The notes beneath the pieces were generated by a model that saw nothing but the letters and a program-made list of their open reading frames with translations, was not told where the DNA came from and made no database searches. DNA of 64,000 nucleotides. Source: an uncultured Roseibium sp. Lineage in GTDB: Bacteria; Pseudomonadota; Alphaproteobacteria; Rhizobiales; Stappiaceae. The translations under genes were made by a program, and so were the position numbers. This document shows positions 53,237-60,700 of the stretch, one piece after another (within the stretch, counting starts at the first letter, position 1; every line of letters begins with the position of its first letter). The stretch covers positions 434,001 through 498,000 of the forward strand of contig NZ_CANLVF010000005.1 in the NCBI RefSeq assembly GCF_947494555.1, given 5' to 3'.

Positions 53237-53950
53237 TCAGGCCAGGCGTTCCAGCAAATCCGCCAGCGCCAGTGGTTCGCTCACCATCGCGTCGTGACCG
53301 GTCGCGATTTCCTCGACCGGCCAGCCGAATCTTCCGGCTCTTTCCAGAGCAACACCGGCCGGCCGGTAAGGCGGATTTGCGCAGCGTATATAGGCAGCAG
53401 GCAGGCCATTGCCGATCGGGTTGTTCAAGTTAAGTGCCGTGGTGAAAGTCCGGAACGGATGCGGTGTCAGACGGGCTTCGACAAAGGCAATGTCTTCCGG
53501 TCGCGACACCCCAAAACTGTCGGCTGGCGCCGGCGGCAGCGAAAGGCCGCCACCGGTTTTCTTTGCAAGGTCGGTGCGGTCCCGGGCCATATCCTCCGGC
53601 AGCAGATCAAGCCAGGTTTCACCGGTCCCCAACATGATCGCATCGAGATAGATCAGTTTCGCGATTCGCTCCGGAACGGCATCGGCAACGCCGGTGATCG
53701 GGATGCCTCCAAAGCTGTGCCCGACGAGTGTGACGTTGCCGAGATCCTCGAAATTCAGATGATGCACGATGTCATCGACGAATGTCTGGATCGTGATATC
53801 GGTCGACAGAAGATGGCATCTCTCGCCGAGACCGGTCTGGGTTGGCGTGGTGACACGGTGACCACGCGCCCGCAAAATGTCAGCAACGCGCGACCAGCAC
53901 CAGCCGCCGTGCCAGACGCCGTGCACAAAAACAAAGGTTTTTTGGTTCAT
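53237..53950 (-). CDS. Alpha/beta hydrolase
   Basis: Small alpha/beta hydrolase of 237 residues, similar to plant methylesterase/hydroxynitrile-lyase-like and bacterial EstC-type enzymes. Oxyanion part FVHGVWHGGWCW, nucleophile elbow GHSFGG, and catalytic His in ATGHDAMVSEP. The acid is probably Asp within the FEDLGN-to-AIMLG region or later. Substrate is unknown. It is transcribed with the HxlR regulator gene just upstream (28 bases), so it belongs to the same divergent stress unit. Confidence 0.88.
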   Translation of the reverse strand: MNQKTFVFVHGVWHGGWCWSRVADILRARGHRVTTPTQTGLGERCHLLSTDITIQTFVDDIVHHLNFEDLGNVTLVGHSFGGIPITGVADAVPERIAKLIYLDAIMLGTGETWLDLLPEDMARDRTDLAKKTGGGLSLPPAPADSFGVSRPEDIAFVEARLTPHPFRTFTTALNLNNPIGNGLPAAYIRCANPPYRPAGVALERAGRFGWPVEEIATGHDAMVSEPLALADLLERLA

Positions 53951-53977
53951 GAAAGAGCTTTCAATCAGTCTTGGAAC

Positions 53978-54352
53978 CTACTCGGCAGCCTCAGTCGCAG
54001 GTTCGTAGCCACGCAGCTGTTTCAGCTTATGCCCAACCTCAACAATCGCTTCGAGGGCCGGGATCAATTCTTCGCCGAGGGCCGTCAACTCGTATTCCAC
54101 GGATGGCGGTGACGTCGGGCGCACGTGGCGCAGCAGAACCCCGCGCTCGTCGAGCTCGGATAGTCGCGCGGACAGGACCTTTGAGGAAACAGGTGGAATG
54201 TCCGCTTTCAATTCGCTGAAGCGGCGCGGCCCGGCCCTCAGACTCCAGATGACGTTGGGCGCCCAGGCACCTGCAATCACCTGCATGCATTCCGTCAGAT
54301 GACAGGGTTCCGGCGGTTTCGGACTGCGGTTCTTGCGCATTTTCAGGGACAT
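53978..54352 (-). CDS. HxlR-family transcriptional regulator
   Basis: Winged-helix regulator of the HxlR/DUF24 type, about 124 residues. CHLTECMQVIAGAWAPNVIWSL holds the Cys common near the N-terminus of redox- or electrophile-sensing members, and RRFSELKADIPPVSSKVLSARLSEL is the DNA-reading helix pair. The ATG at 54352 is preferred; a GTG at 54388 touches the operator and lacks a ribosome binding site. It faces the GST operon across a 134-base region with four GTTAC/GTAAC half-sites, and is followed by the alpha/beta hydrolase gene. Confidence 0.88.
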   Translation of the reverse strand: MSLKMRKNRSPKPPEPCHLTECMQVIAGAWAPNVIWSLRAGPRRFSELKADIPPVSSKVLSARLSELDERGVLLRHVRPTSPPSVEYELTALGEELIPALEAIVEVGHKLKQLRGYEPATEAAE

Positions 54353-54388
54353 TTGGCACGTAACTCCGCTGAAATCAGGTTTCTTCAC

Positions 54389-54440
54389 GGTAACTCGAAA
54401 AACATAGTTACCATTGGTTACCTACTTGTCAACAGTAACT
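54389..54440. promoter_or_regulatory. Putative HxlR operator region
   Basis: Four half-sites: GGTAACT (54389), AGTTACC (54406), GGTTACC (54416), AGTAACT (54434). The first two are an exact inverted pair. On the minus strand TTGACA near 54430 and AACTAT 17 bases on could be the regulator's promoter, overlapped by these sites. Confidence 0.6.
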
Positions 54441-54486
54441 TCAACCAACACTTTCCGACCATCGAAACGAACGATGGAGACACTTG

Positions 54487-55101
54487 ATGAAACTCTTTTA
54501 CAAACCGGGTGCCTGTTCGATGGCAGCGCACATTCTCCTGAACGAGACGAATGCTTCCTATCAGCTGGAAAAAGTGGACACCGCCGCGGGGACAACCGAG
54601 ACCGGCGAGGTCTATGCCAACACAAATCCACGCGGATACGTGCCCGCACTGAAGTTGGACACCGGACAGGTCCTGACGGAAAATGTCGCAATTCTTCACT
54701 GGATGAGTGAGCAGCTGCCAGGCCTGCAAGCAGGACACACCGACCAGCCGCTGCAGCGCTTCCGGCAGCTTGAACTTCTGAGTTTCCTCTCCTCGGAACT
54801 CCACAAAGCCTTCAGCCCCTACTTTTCGGGCAAGACATTCAGCGAAGAAGAACAGGCATCAAACAGCGCCAAACTTGAGGCTAAGCTTGATCAGTTCAAC
54901 GCGCTCCTTGCCGGCGGAAAGACCTATCTGCTCGGGGATGCCTTCTCGGTGGTTGATGCCTACGCCTTCGTCATCTTGAACTGGACGAATTTCATCGGAG
55001 TCACCCTGTCCGGTTGGCCGGAAACGGAAGCCTATGTCTCGCGCATAGCTGCACGGCCCTCCACCCGCAAAACCCTGCAGGAAGAAGGACTGACCGCATG
55101 A
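54487..55101 (+). CDS. Glutathione S-transferase (beta-like)
   Basis: GST of 204 residues with the N-terminal MKLFYKPGACSMAAHILLNE, the catalytic-Cys/Ser start of beta-class bacterial GSTs (E. coli GstA: MKLFYKPGACSLASHI). Substrate-side NTNPRGYVPALKLD supplies the cis-Pro glutathione site. The C-terminal helical domain contains LLGDAFSVVDAYAFVIL. First gene of a three-gene operon; its stop overlaps the next start (ATGA). Confidence 0.93.
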   Translation: MKLFYKPGACSMAAHILLNETNASYQLEKVDTAAGTTETGEVYANTNPRGYVPALKLDTGQVLTENVAILHWMSEQLPGLQAGHTDQPLQRFRQLELLSFLSSELHKAFSPYFSGKTFSEEEQASNSAKLEAKLDQFNALLAGGKTYLLGDAFSVVDAYAFVILNWTNFIGVTLSGWPETEAYVSRIAARPSTRKTLQEEGLTA

Positions 55102-55484
55102 CCGGACCGATCGAAGAGCTGCAGAGCGTCATTCGCGATTATTTCGACGCGCTTTATCACTGCGACACGGAATTGCTGCAGAAGGCGTTTCACCCGAAGG
55201 CAGTCTATGCGACAGCCGACGAAACACCCCTGCTCCACCGCACGATGGACGAGTATGTCCCGGTGGTCGCCGCCCGGGTTTCACCGGCATCGCGCGGAGA
55301 GGCCCGCAATGATGTCATCGACGAGATCCAGTTGGCAGGTGACAACACGGCCTTTGCCCGCGTCCGCTGCACATTGGCGGGCAAGGACTATGTCGATTTC
55401 CTGACCTTTGTGCGTGACGACGGCCGCTGGCGGATCATGGCGAAGATTTTTCAGATGAACGCCGAAAACAAAGGGGGCGTTTGA
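55098..55484 (+). CDS. NTF2-like (SnoaL/DUF4440-type) protein
   Basis: Cone-shaped NTF2-like protein of 128 residues (IEELQSVIRDYFDALYHCDTELLQKAFHPKAVYAT, then FLTFVRDDGRWRIMAKIFQM). Such proteins are small isomerase or hydrolase folds, or ligand binders; often called lumazine-binding. Its start overlaps the GST stop by four bases, and its own stop overlaps the tautomerase leader, so translation is coupled. Confidence 0.85.
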   Translation: MTGPIEELQSVIRDYFDALYHCDTELLQKAFHPKAVYATADETPLLHRTMDEYVPVVAARVSPASRGEARNDVIDEIQLAGDNTAFARVRCTLAGKDYVDFLTFVRDDGRWRIMAKIFQMNAENKGGV

Positions 55485-55486
55485 TC

Positions 55487-55699
55487 ATGCCTTACGTCAA
55501 TATTCAGGTGACCCGGGAAGGTGTCACGCCAGAGCAGAAAGCCCAACTCATCAAGCGAACGACTGATCTTCTTGCTGACGTTCTCGGCAAAAACCCGTCA
55601 ACGACGTTCGTCGTGATCGACGAAGTCGACATGGAGAACTGGGGGATCGGCGGCCTGCCGGTGGAAGAGTTCCGGGCTGGACTTAAACTGACATCGTAG
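55487..55699 (+). CDS. 4-oxalocrotonate tautomerase family protein
   Basis: Tautomerase of 70 residues starting MPYVNIQVTREGVTPEQKAQ; after removal of Met the N-terminal Pro1 would be the catalytic base. The second Arg (RAGLK) and the ENWGIGG loop fit the family. It closes the GST/NTF2-like operon, suggesting isomerisation or degradation of an electrophilic aromatic metabolite. The ATG at 55487 is required for a proper Pro1; the frame's TTG at 55481 is not. Confidence 0.92.
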   Translation: MPYVNIQVTREGVTPEQKAQLIKRTTDLLADVLGKNPSTTFVVIDEVDMENWGIGGLPVEEFRAGLKLTS

Positions 55700-55743
55700 T
55701 CTGGTCCGGAAGGAGGGCTGTTCACAGGCGCAATTGGAGAAAA

Positions 55744-56814
55744 CCTCTTTCTGAGGAAGCGCCAGTGCTGTCTCGAAGGATGGGCAATGCACGCTGAGTA
55801 TGCCGCCCATCCTTCGAGACGGACCTTAGGGTCCTCCTCAGGATGAGGATATAGCGGAGTGACCTTTGAATTCGGCAGGGTGTTTGAACGTGCATCACCC
55901 AAGTGATCTCCCGCTCTCAGTCGTCATCCCGGACGCAGCGGAGCGAAGATCCGGGACCGGAGAAGCATTGAACTGGCTGCACATTGCTCGACAGTGGCAG
56001 ATTTGTGCCTCCCCGATCCCGGCTCGCGCTGCGCCGGGATGACGAGGAATGGTTGGCACCCTCATCCGGAGGAGGCGCGCCAGCGCTGTCTCGAAGGATG
56101 GGCCATGCACGCCGAGTATGCCGCCCATCCTTCGAGACGGACCTGAGGGTCCTCCTCAGGAAGAGGATATAGCGGAGTGACCTTTGAAATCGGCAGGGTG
56201 TTTGGGCAGGCGTTACTCGAGTTGTCTCAGTATCTCCGTCGTCATCCCGGACGCAGCGCAGCGGAGATCCGGGACCGGGGAGCCGGAATGCGACGGAAGA
56301 GCGGCAGCAACACCGGCAGATTTGTGCCTCCCCGATCCTGGCTCGCGCTGCGCTTGACCGGGATGACGAGGAACGGTTGACAACCTCATCCTGAGAAAGC
56401 GTGCCAGCGCTGTCTCGAAGGATCGGCCATGCACGCTGAGTATGCCGCCCATCCTTCGAGACGGACCTGAGGGTCCTCCTCAGGATGAGGATTTTGTTGC
56501 TGGTGGTCTTCGCATTCGGCAGGGTGTTTAGGCAGGCGTCACTCGAGTGGTATTCACCTTTCCATCGTCATCCCGGACGCAGCGCAGCGGAGATCCGGGA
56601 CCGGAGAGCCGGAATGCGACGATAGGGCAACCGGAACACGCAGATTTGTGCCTCCCCGATCCCGGCTCGCGCTGAGCTTGGCCGGGAAGACGAGGAATGG
56701 TTGGCACCCTCATCCTGAGGAAGCGCGCTTGCGCTGTCTCGAAGGATGGGCCACGCACGCTGAATATGCAGCCCATCCTTCGAGACGGACCTTAGGGTCC
56801 TCCTCAGGATGAGG
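55744..56814. repeat. Composite tandem array of two alternating palindromic elements
   Basis: Element one is about 107 bp, bounded by CCTCATCCTGAGGA and its inverse TCCTCAGGATGAGG, with an inner pair TCTCGAAGGATGGGC/GCCCATCCTTCGAGA: copies at 55744-55848, 56060-56166, 56384-56490, 56708-56814. Element two is 121-127 bp, bounded by GTCATCCCGG and CCGGGATGAC: copies at 55923-56043, 56241-56367, 56567-56691. The composite unit repeats every 318-326 bases. No gene is present. The array lies between the tautomerase and tyrS genes, which converge. Confidence 0.93.
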
Positions 56815-56876
56815 ATATTGCGGAGAACGGCAAAAGTCCGTCCGAGGGCGGGTCGGGATACAGAATTGCTTCCCGG

Positions 56877-57010
56877 ATTTGTCGTCCCGGTTTGCCGCTT
56901 AATCGGCAAGACCGGGATCCGGCAATCCCTGTGACAGAGGTTAAATGAAGAAGTGGAAACAAGTGTTTACTGGGTTCCGGCCCTCCGCTACGCTTCGGCC
57001 GGAATGACAA
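56877..57010. repeat. Further palindromic element near tyrS
   Basis: Begins TTTGTCGTCCCGG with an inner inverted pair (TTGCCG/CGGCAA) and ends CGGCCGGAATGACAA. The right part (from 56967) contains GTTCCGGCCCTCCGCTACGC, a common form of dispersed bacterial palindromic repeats. It adjoins the composite array. Confidence 0.7.
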
Positions 57011-57123
57011 GTCCGTTGACTGGGGATCGGCTCACAGGGCTCATTCCGGGTCATACCGGACAGTATTGGACCCGATCTGGCAATCCATGCCCTTGCCTAC
57101 CAGCATTGCAAGTCCTCTCCAAC

Positions 57124-58401
57124 TCACTCAAACCCTACCAGCGCTTTCCGGCGTTTTCCGACCGAGACCGCCAGCCGGTCGTTGGCCTTGAGGTCACCCG
57201 TTCCGATCCGGCGGCGCGGATCGTCGACGATACGGTTGTTGAGGCGAACGCCGCCGCCTTCCAACAGACGCCGGGCCTCACCGTTCGAGGCAGCGAAGCC
57301 GATGGCAACCACGAGTTCCAAAAGACCAAGACCTTCCGCAAGACGTGCCAGGGGCAACATGTGCGTAGGCTCCAGTATCTCGCCTTCGCCGGCGAACAGG
57401 GCATCCCCCTGCTGCAGGGCCGCGCGGGCTTCCTCTGGTCCGTGAACAATGGTCGTGACCTGGGTTGCCAGGATTTTCTTCGCCTCGTTCAACTCCACCC
57501 CCTCAAGTTCACTGAGACGCTCGACTTCGCTGATCGGCAGCTCTGTGAAGAGACGCAGGAACTTGCCGACATCGGCATCTGCCGTGTTGCGCCAGAACTG
57601 CCAGAAGCCGAAGGGGGACAAGTGTTCGGGGTGCAGCCAGACGGCACCTGCCGCGGTCTTGCCCATCTTGGCGCCACTGGCCGTTGTCAGGAGCGGAATC
57701 GTCAGACCGTGGAGCTTTCGCCCGTCACGCCGGCCGAGTTCAACCCCGTTGACGATGTTGCCCCACTGGTCGGACCCACCGACCTGCAAGACGCAATCAT
57801 GGCGTTTGGCGAGTTCCAGGAAATCAACGGCCTGAAGCATCATGTAGCAGAACTCCAGCACGGTCAGCGGCATCTGCGCTTCCAGGCGCGACTTGACGCT
57901 GTCGAAAGTCATCATGCGGTTGACGGTGAACTGGGAGCCATAGTCGCGGAGAAATTCCAGGAAGCGGAATTCGTTCAGCCATTCCGCGTTGTCGACCAGC
58001 AGTGCCCCGTCTTGCCCCTTCATGTCGACCAGCCTTTCGACCGATCGGCGAATGGTCGCGATATTGGCGGAAATCTGACGTTCTTCCAGCAGCGGGCGTG
58101 CGTCGTTCCTGAAACTCGGATCGCCGATCCGGCTCGTGCCGCCGCCAAGAACGATGATCGGACGATGGCCCAGTTTCTGCAGCCAGCGCATCGTCATCAG
58201 CGGCATGAGATGCCCGACATGCAGGCTGGCAGCCGTCGCATCGAACCCGGCATAGGCGGTGACCGGCCCGTCGGAGAGCCGCTTGTCGAGGGCTTCCACA
58301 TCGGTGCACTGGTGCACGAGGCCACGTTCCAGAAGCACGGCGAGCGCTTCCGACTTGAGCTTGGTCGCCGGCTTTCCGGCTTCAATCATGTGCTTGGTCA
58401 T
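57124..58401 (-). CDS. tyrS: Tyrosyl-tRNA synthetase
   Basis: Class I synthetase charging tRNA-Tyr, 425 residues. The HIGH-type motif is SLHVGHLMPLM and the KMSKS-type motif is AKMGKTAAG. YAGFDATA, GGSDQWGNI and the C-terminal S4 RNA-binding domain (about 355-425, LLEGGGVRLNNRIVDD) are present. The gene is preceded 42 bases upstream by a minus-strand hairpin with T-run, and ends beside the repeats. Confidence 0.96.
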   Translation of the reverse strand: MTKHMIEAGKPATKLKSEALAVLLERGLVHQCTDVEALDKRLSDGPVTAYAGFDATAASLHVGHLMPLMTMRWLQKLGHRPIIVLGGGTSRIGDPSFRNDARPLLEERQISANIATIRRSVERLVDMKGQDGALLVDNAEWLNEFRFLEFLRDYGSQFTVNRMMTFDSVKSRLEAQMPLTVLEFCYMMLQAVDFLELAKRHDCVLQVGGSDQWGNIVNGVELGRRDGRKLHGLTIPLLTTASGAKMGKTAAGAVWLHPEHLSPFGFWQFWRNTADADVGKFLRLFTELPISEVERLSELEGVELNEAKKILATQVTTIVHGPEEARAALQQGDALFAGEGEILEPTHMLPLARLAEGLGLLELVVAIGFAASNGEARRLLEGGGVRLNNRIVDDPRRRIGTGDLKANDRLAVSVGKRRKALVGFE

Positions 58402-58442
58402 TTCGGCTTCCTGGTTTCCCCGCCAGGAGCCTCCTTGAAACC

Positions 58443-58466
58443 AAAAAGCCGCCTGACGCGGCGGCT
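58443..58466 (-). terminator. Hairpin with T-run in front of tyrS
   Basis: On the minus strand AGCCGCC, loop GCGTCA, GGCGGCT, then five T. It lies only 42 bases before the tyrS start and in the same direction, so it either ends transcripts of the hemerythrin-like gene or attenuates tyrS. Confidence 0.7.
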
Positions 58467-58646
58467 GTTTTCGGTTTCTATGGTGTGAGCAAGATCCTAC
58501 GCAGCCGCCGGTATGTCGGTGACGTAATAAAAATACACGAAGGTTGCGGTCGTCTTGGTCATGAAAGCTTACATGCGATAAGGCGCTACCAGAGTCAAGG
58601 CGAGAATTCAGAACGACCTTTCACGGCTGGCGTGCGTTGCGAAGTT

Positions 58647-59231
58647 TCACGAAAGACCCAGCTCACTTTCGCCGCGCGAAAGGATAATCGGCACGATCAG
58701 ATCTTCTTCGTCCGAGAGATGTTGCTTGAGACCCATGAGAAGCGTTTCGCTGACGGCGGCATAGTTTTCCGTGGCGCGGCGGAGCGCACCCATGTCGGCG
58801 CCTTGCAAAGAGACGATCAGTTCATTGGCGCTCACAACCACGGCTTCGATGCGCTGGTGGATCATCTCGTGATCGCTCTCCAGCAATTCAAAACCGGGGA
58901 TCAGACGCTTTTCAGCTTCCATGAGAACCGGGAAATAATGATGGTCCTCAATCATATGGTGATTGTGCAACTCGGTCAGGAAAAGCTGAAGCTGCGGCGC
59001 GAACATGCCGCCGAACCGGTCGGGTGGAACCTGGCCTTCGCGAAATTGCAGAAGCATGGCGATCAGGGTGTTTCCCATGTTGCGGAACCCGTCGTGACGG
59101 TTCAGCCAGAACTCGGTCAGCGGCCCGAGATTATCGTGTTCAAGCCACTCTTTTCGCGGGAACTCCTGGAGCAAAAACAGCCACTCCTGCGGCAACTCAC
59201 GGCGGCGCGCCAGGTCGAGCGGATCAGTCAT
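58647..59231 (-). CDS. Hemerythrin HHE-domain protein
   Basis: Helical-bundle protein of about 194 residues with HHE-type metal ligands: LHNHHMIEDHHYFPVL, LESDHEMIHQRI and LKQHLSDEEDLIVPIIL. HHE proteins bind di-iron for oxygen or NO handling. It is not a fusion. The ATG at 59231 gives the family-like N-terminus MTDPLDLARRRELP; the frame's first ATG at 59315 adds 28 residues without a ribosome binding site. No clear operon partner: a hairpin lies 180 bases downstream. Confidence 0.85.
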   Translation of the reverse strand: MTDPLDLARRRELPQEWLFLLQEFPRKEWLEHDNLGPLTEFWLNRHDGFRNMGNTLIAMLLQFREGQVPPDRFGGMFAPQLQLFLTELHNHHMIEDHHYFPVLMEAEKRLIPGFELLESDHEMIHQRIEAVVVSANELIVSLQGADMGALRRATENYAAVSETLLMGLKQHLSDEEDLIVPIILSRGESELGLS

Positions 59232-59394
59232 TTGTGCATACTGCCTTCGCTGCTGTGCCAAACGATGGGTCAGCTCCGTCGGTTGACGCCGGTTCACTCT
59301 CAAGGGAGGTATCATGTTTCACCAATCAATCCTGTACCGGGAACTTATTATTTCAGGAGAACCGCTCCCGGAAAACCAAAAGTACAAATCCAAA

Positions 59395-59844
59395 TCAAGG
59401 CAGCAGCTTACCAAGCATGTGCCACAAAATGCGCGTCTCATCATCGTCAAGGTGGATTGAAAACTCCGCCTCGACGGCCCTTTTGTATGCAGGCCACATG
59501 TCTTTTAGCAGGTCTTCTCCGTCGGGAAGTAGGTGTATCATCACACCTCGGCCGTCTTCTGCCGTTTTTCGCTTTTCGACATATCCGGCCGCCGCAATTC
59601 TCTCGATCATCCTCGAAACATTGTATTGTGCCAGAAGTGTCCGCTTTTCGATTTCGACGGGCCTGAGGGCCATGCCTTCCGAGCGCTGCAATTCAAGCAG
59701 CACGTCGTACCATCCGAGCGGCGGAAAACCGTCCGCCTTCAGCCGCGCTTCGACACGGGACAAGACAACGCCGCTTGCGCGCTGTAACCGCGCCCATGCG
59801 TCCATCTTGTCCGGAGTGTGCCGATCTCGCAATTTCCCGCTCAT
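59395..59844 (-). CDS. MarR-family regulator
   Basis: Winged-helix MarR regulator, 149 residues. WYDVLLELQRSEGMALRPVEIEKRTLLAQYNVSRMIERI carries the recognition helix and YVEKRKTAEDGRGVMIHL is the wing with the D-x-R-G signature. It is divergent from a GST gene, and three identical-type dyads lie in the 95 bases between them, so it most likely controls itself and the GST. Confidence 0.92.
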   Translation of the reverse strand: MSGKLRDRHTPDKMDAWARLQRASGVVLSRVEARLKADGFPPLGWYDVLLELQRSEGMALRPVEIEKRTLLAQYNVSRMIERIAAAGYVEKRKTAEDGRGVMIHLLPDGEDLLKDMWPAYKRAVEAEFSIHLDDDETRILWHMLGKLLP

Positions 59845-59864
59845 ACATATGGCATAGATCTTTC

Positions 59865-59923
59865 ATGCAGTTGCATCAATCTTGAATTTCCATGCAAGTG
59901 CATTTACTTTAATGCAGATGCAT
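59865..59923. promoter_or_regulatory. Three ATGCA-N2-TGCAT operators
   Basis: ATGCAGTTGCAT (59865-59876), ATGCAAGTGCAT (59892-59903) and ATGCAGATGCAT (59912-59923). All share the dyad ATGCA-N2-TGCAT, centres 27 and 20 bases apart. The last abuts the leader of the GST gene. Confidence 0.8.
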
Positions 59924-59939
59924 GAAAATGGAGAAACTC

Positions 59940-60641
59940 ATGAACACGGACTTCACCCTGATCAGCCATACGCTTTGCCCCTATGTTCAACGGGCAGCCA
60001 TTGTTCTTGCGGAGAAGAAGGTTCCGTTCGAGCGTATAAATATTGACCTTGGCAACAAGCCGGACTGGTTCCGTGCCGTGTCGCCACTCGGAAAGGTTCC
60101 GCTTCTGAAGACCGAAGACGGCACCTATCTGTTTGAATCGGCTGCGATCGTGGAATTCATCGACGAGGTCTGCGGAAAAAGGCTGCATCCCGATGATCCG
60201 GTCGAAAGAGCAAGCCATCGCGCCTACGTGGAGTTCGCGTCCCAGATCCTGAACGGGATTGGCGCTCTCTACAATGCCGCCGGGGCCTGTGAATTCGAAA
60301 CCGCACGGCAAGCGCTGCGATCGAAATTTGAGCACCTGGACAGGCGGATCGACAAGGAGGGCCCCTTTTTCGCAGGCGATACGTTTTCGCTTGTCGATGC
60401 CGCCTTCGCTCCGGTGTTCCGCTATTTCGATGTCTTCGACACAGTCACCGATCTGGACATGTTCAATAACCTAGAGCGCCTCAAGCGCTGGCGGCGAGCT
60501 CTGGCGAAACGCACGTCCGTCATGAATGCCGTGACCGACGACTATGAAGAGCTTTTGCGCGCGTTCTTGCTTAAACGGGGCAGCTGGATAACAGGCCTGA
60601 TGCAGGAGACTGACCGGCCAGCACAGGCACAGACCGCCTGA
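59940..60641 (+). CDS. Glutathione S-transferase (omega/lambda-like Cys type)
   Basis: GST-fold protein of 233 residues with a catalytic Cys in SHTLCPYVQRAAIVLAEKKVPFE, glutathione-site SPLGKVPLLKTEDGTYLFESAAIVEFID, and a helical C-domain with FFAGDTFSLVDAAFAPVFRYFD. The Cys type suggests thiol-transferase or dehydroascorbate-type reduction. The ATG at 59940 has GGAG at correct spacing; an in-frame ATG at 59922 lies within the third operator. Divergent from MarR. Confidence 0.92.
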   Translation: MNTDFTLISHTLCPYVQRAAIVLAEKKVPFERINIDLGNKPDWFRAVSPLGKVPLLKTEDGTYLFESAAIVEFIDEVCGKRLHPDDPVERASHRAYVEFASQILNGIGALYNAAGACEFETARQALRSKFEHLDRRIDKEGPFFAGDTFSLVDAAFAPVFRYFDVFDTVTDLDMFNNLERLKRWRRALAKRTSVMNAVTDDYEELLRAFLLKRGSWITGLMQETDRPAQAQTA

Positions 60642-60656
60642 CATCAGCAGGAGGAT

Positions 60657-60679
60657 CGGCCGGCCCAACGAGCCGGCCG
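60657..60679. terminator. GC-rich hairpin between converging genes
   Basis: CGGCCGGC (60657-60664) and GCCGGCCG (60672-60679) pair, 16 bases after the GST stop and 22 bases before the VWA gene's stop. No T-run, possibly a two-way weak terminator. Confidence 0.45.
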
Positions 60680-60700
60680 GTCAACGCATCTCTGTACCGT

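Noticed and set aside
56953..58488. 511-codon ORF on the plus strand
   Set aside because: It lies antisense to the clearly conserved tyrS and has no recognisable motifs.
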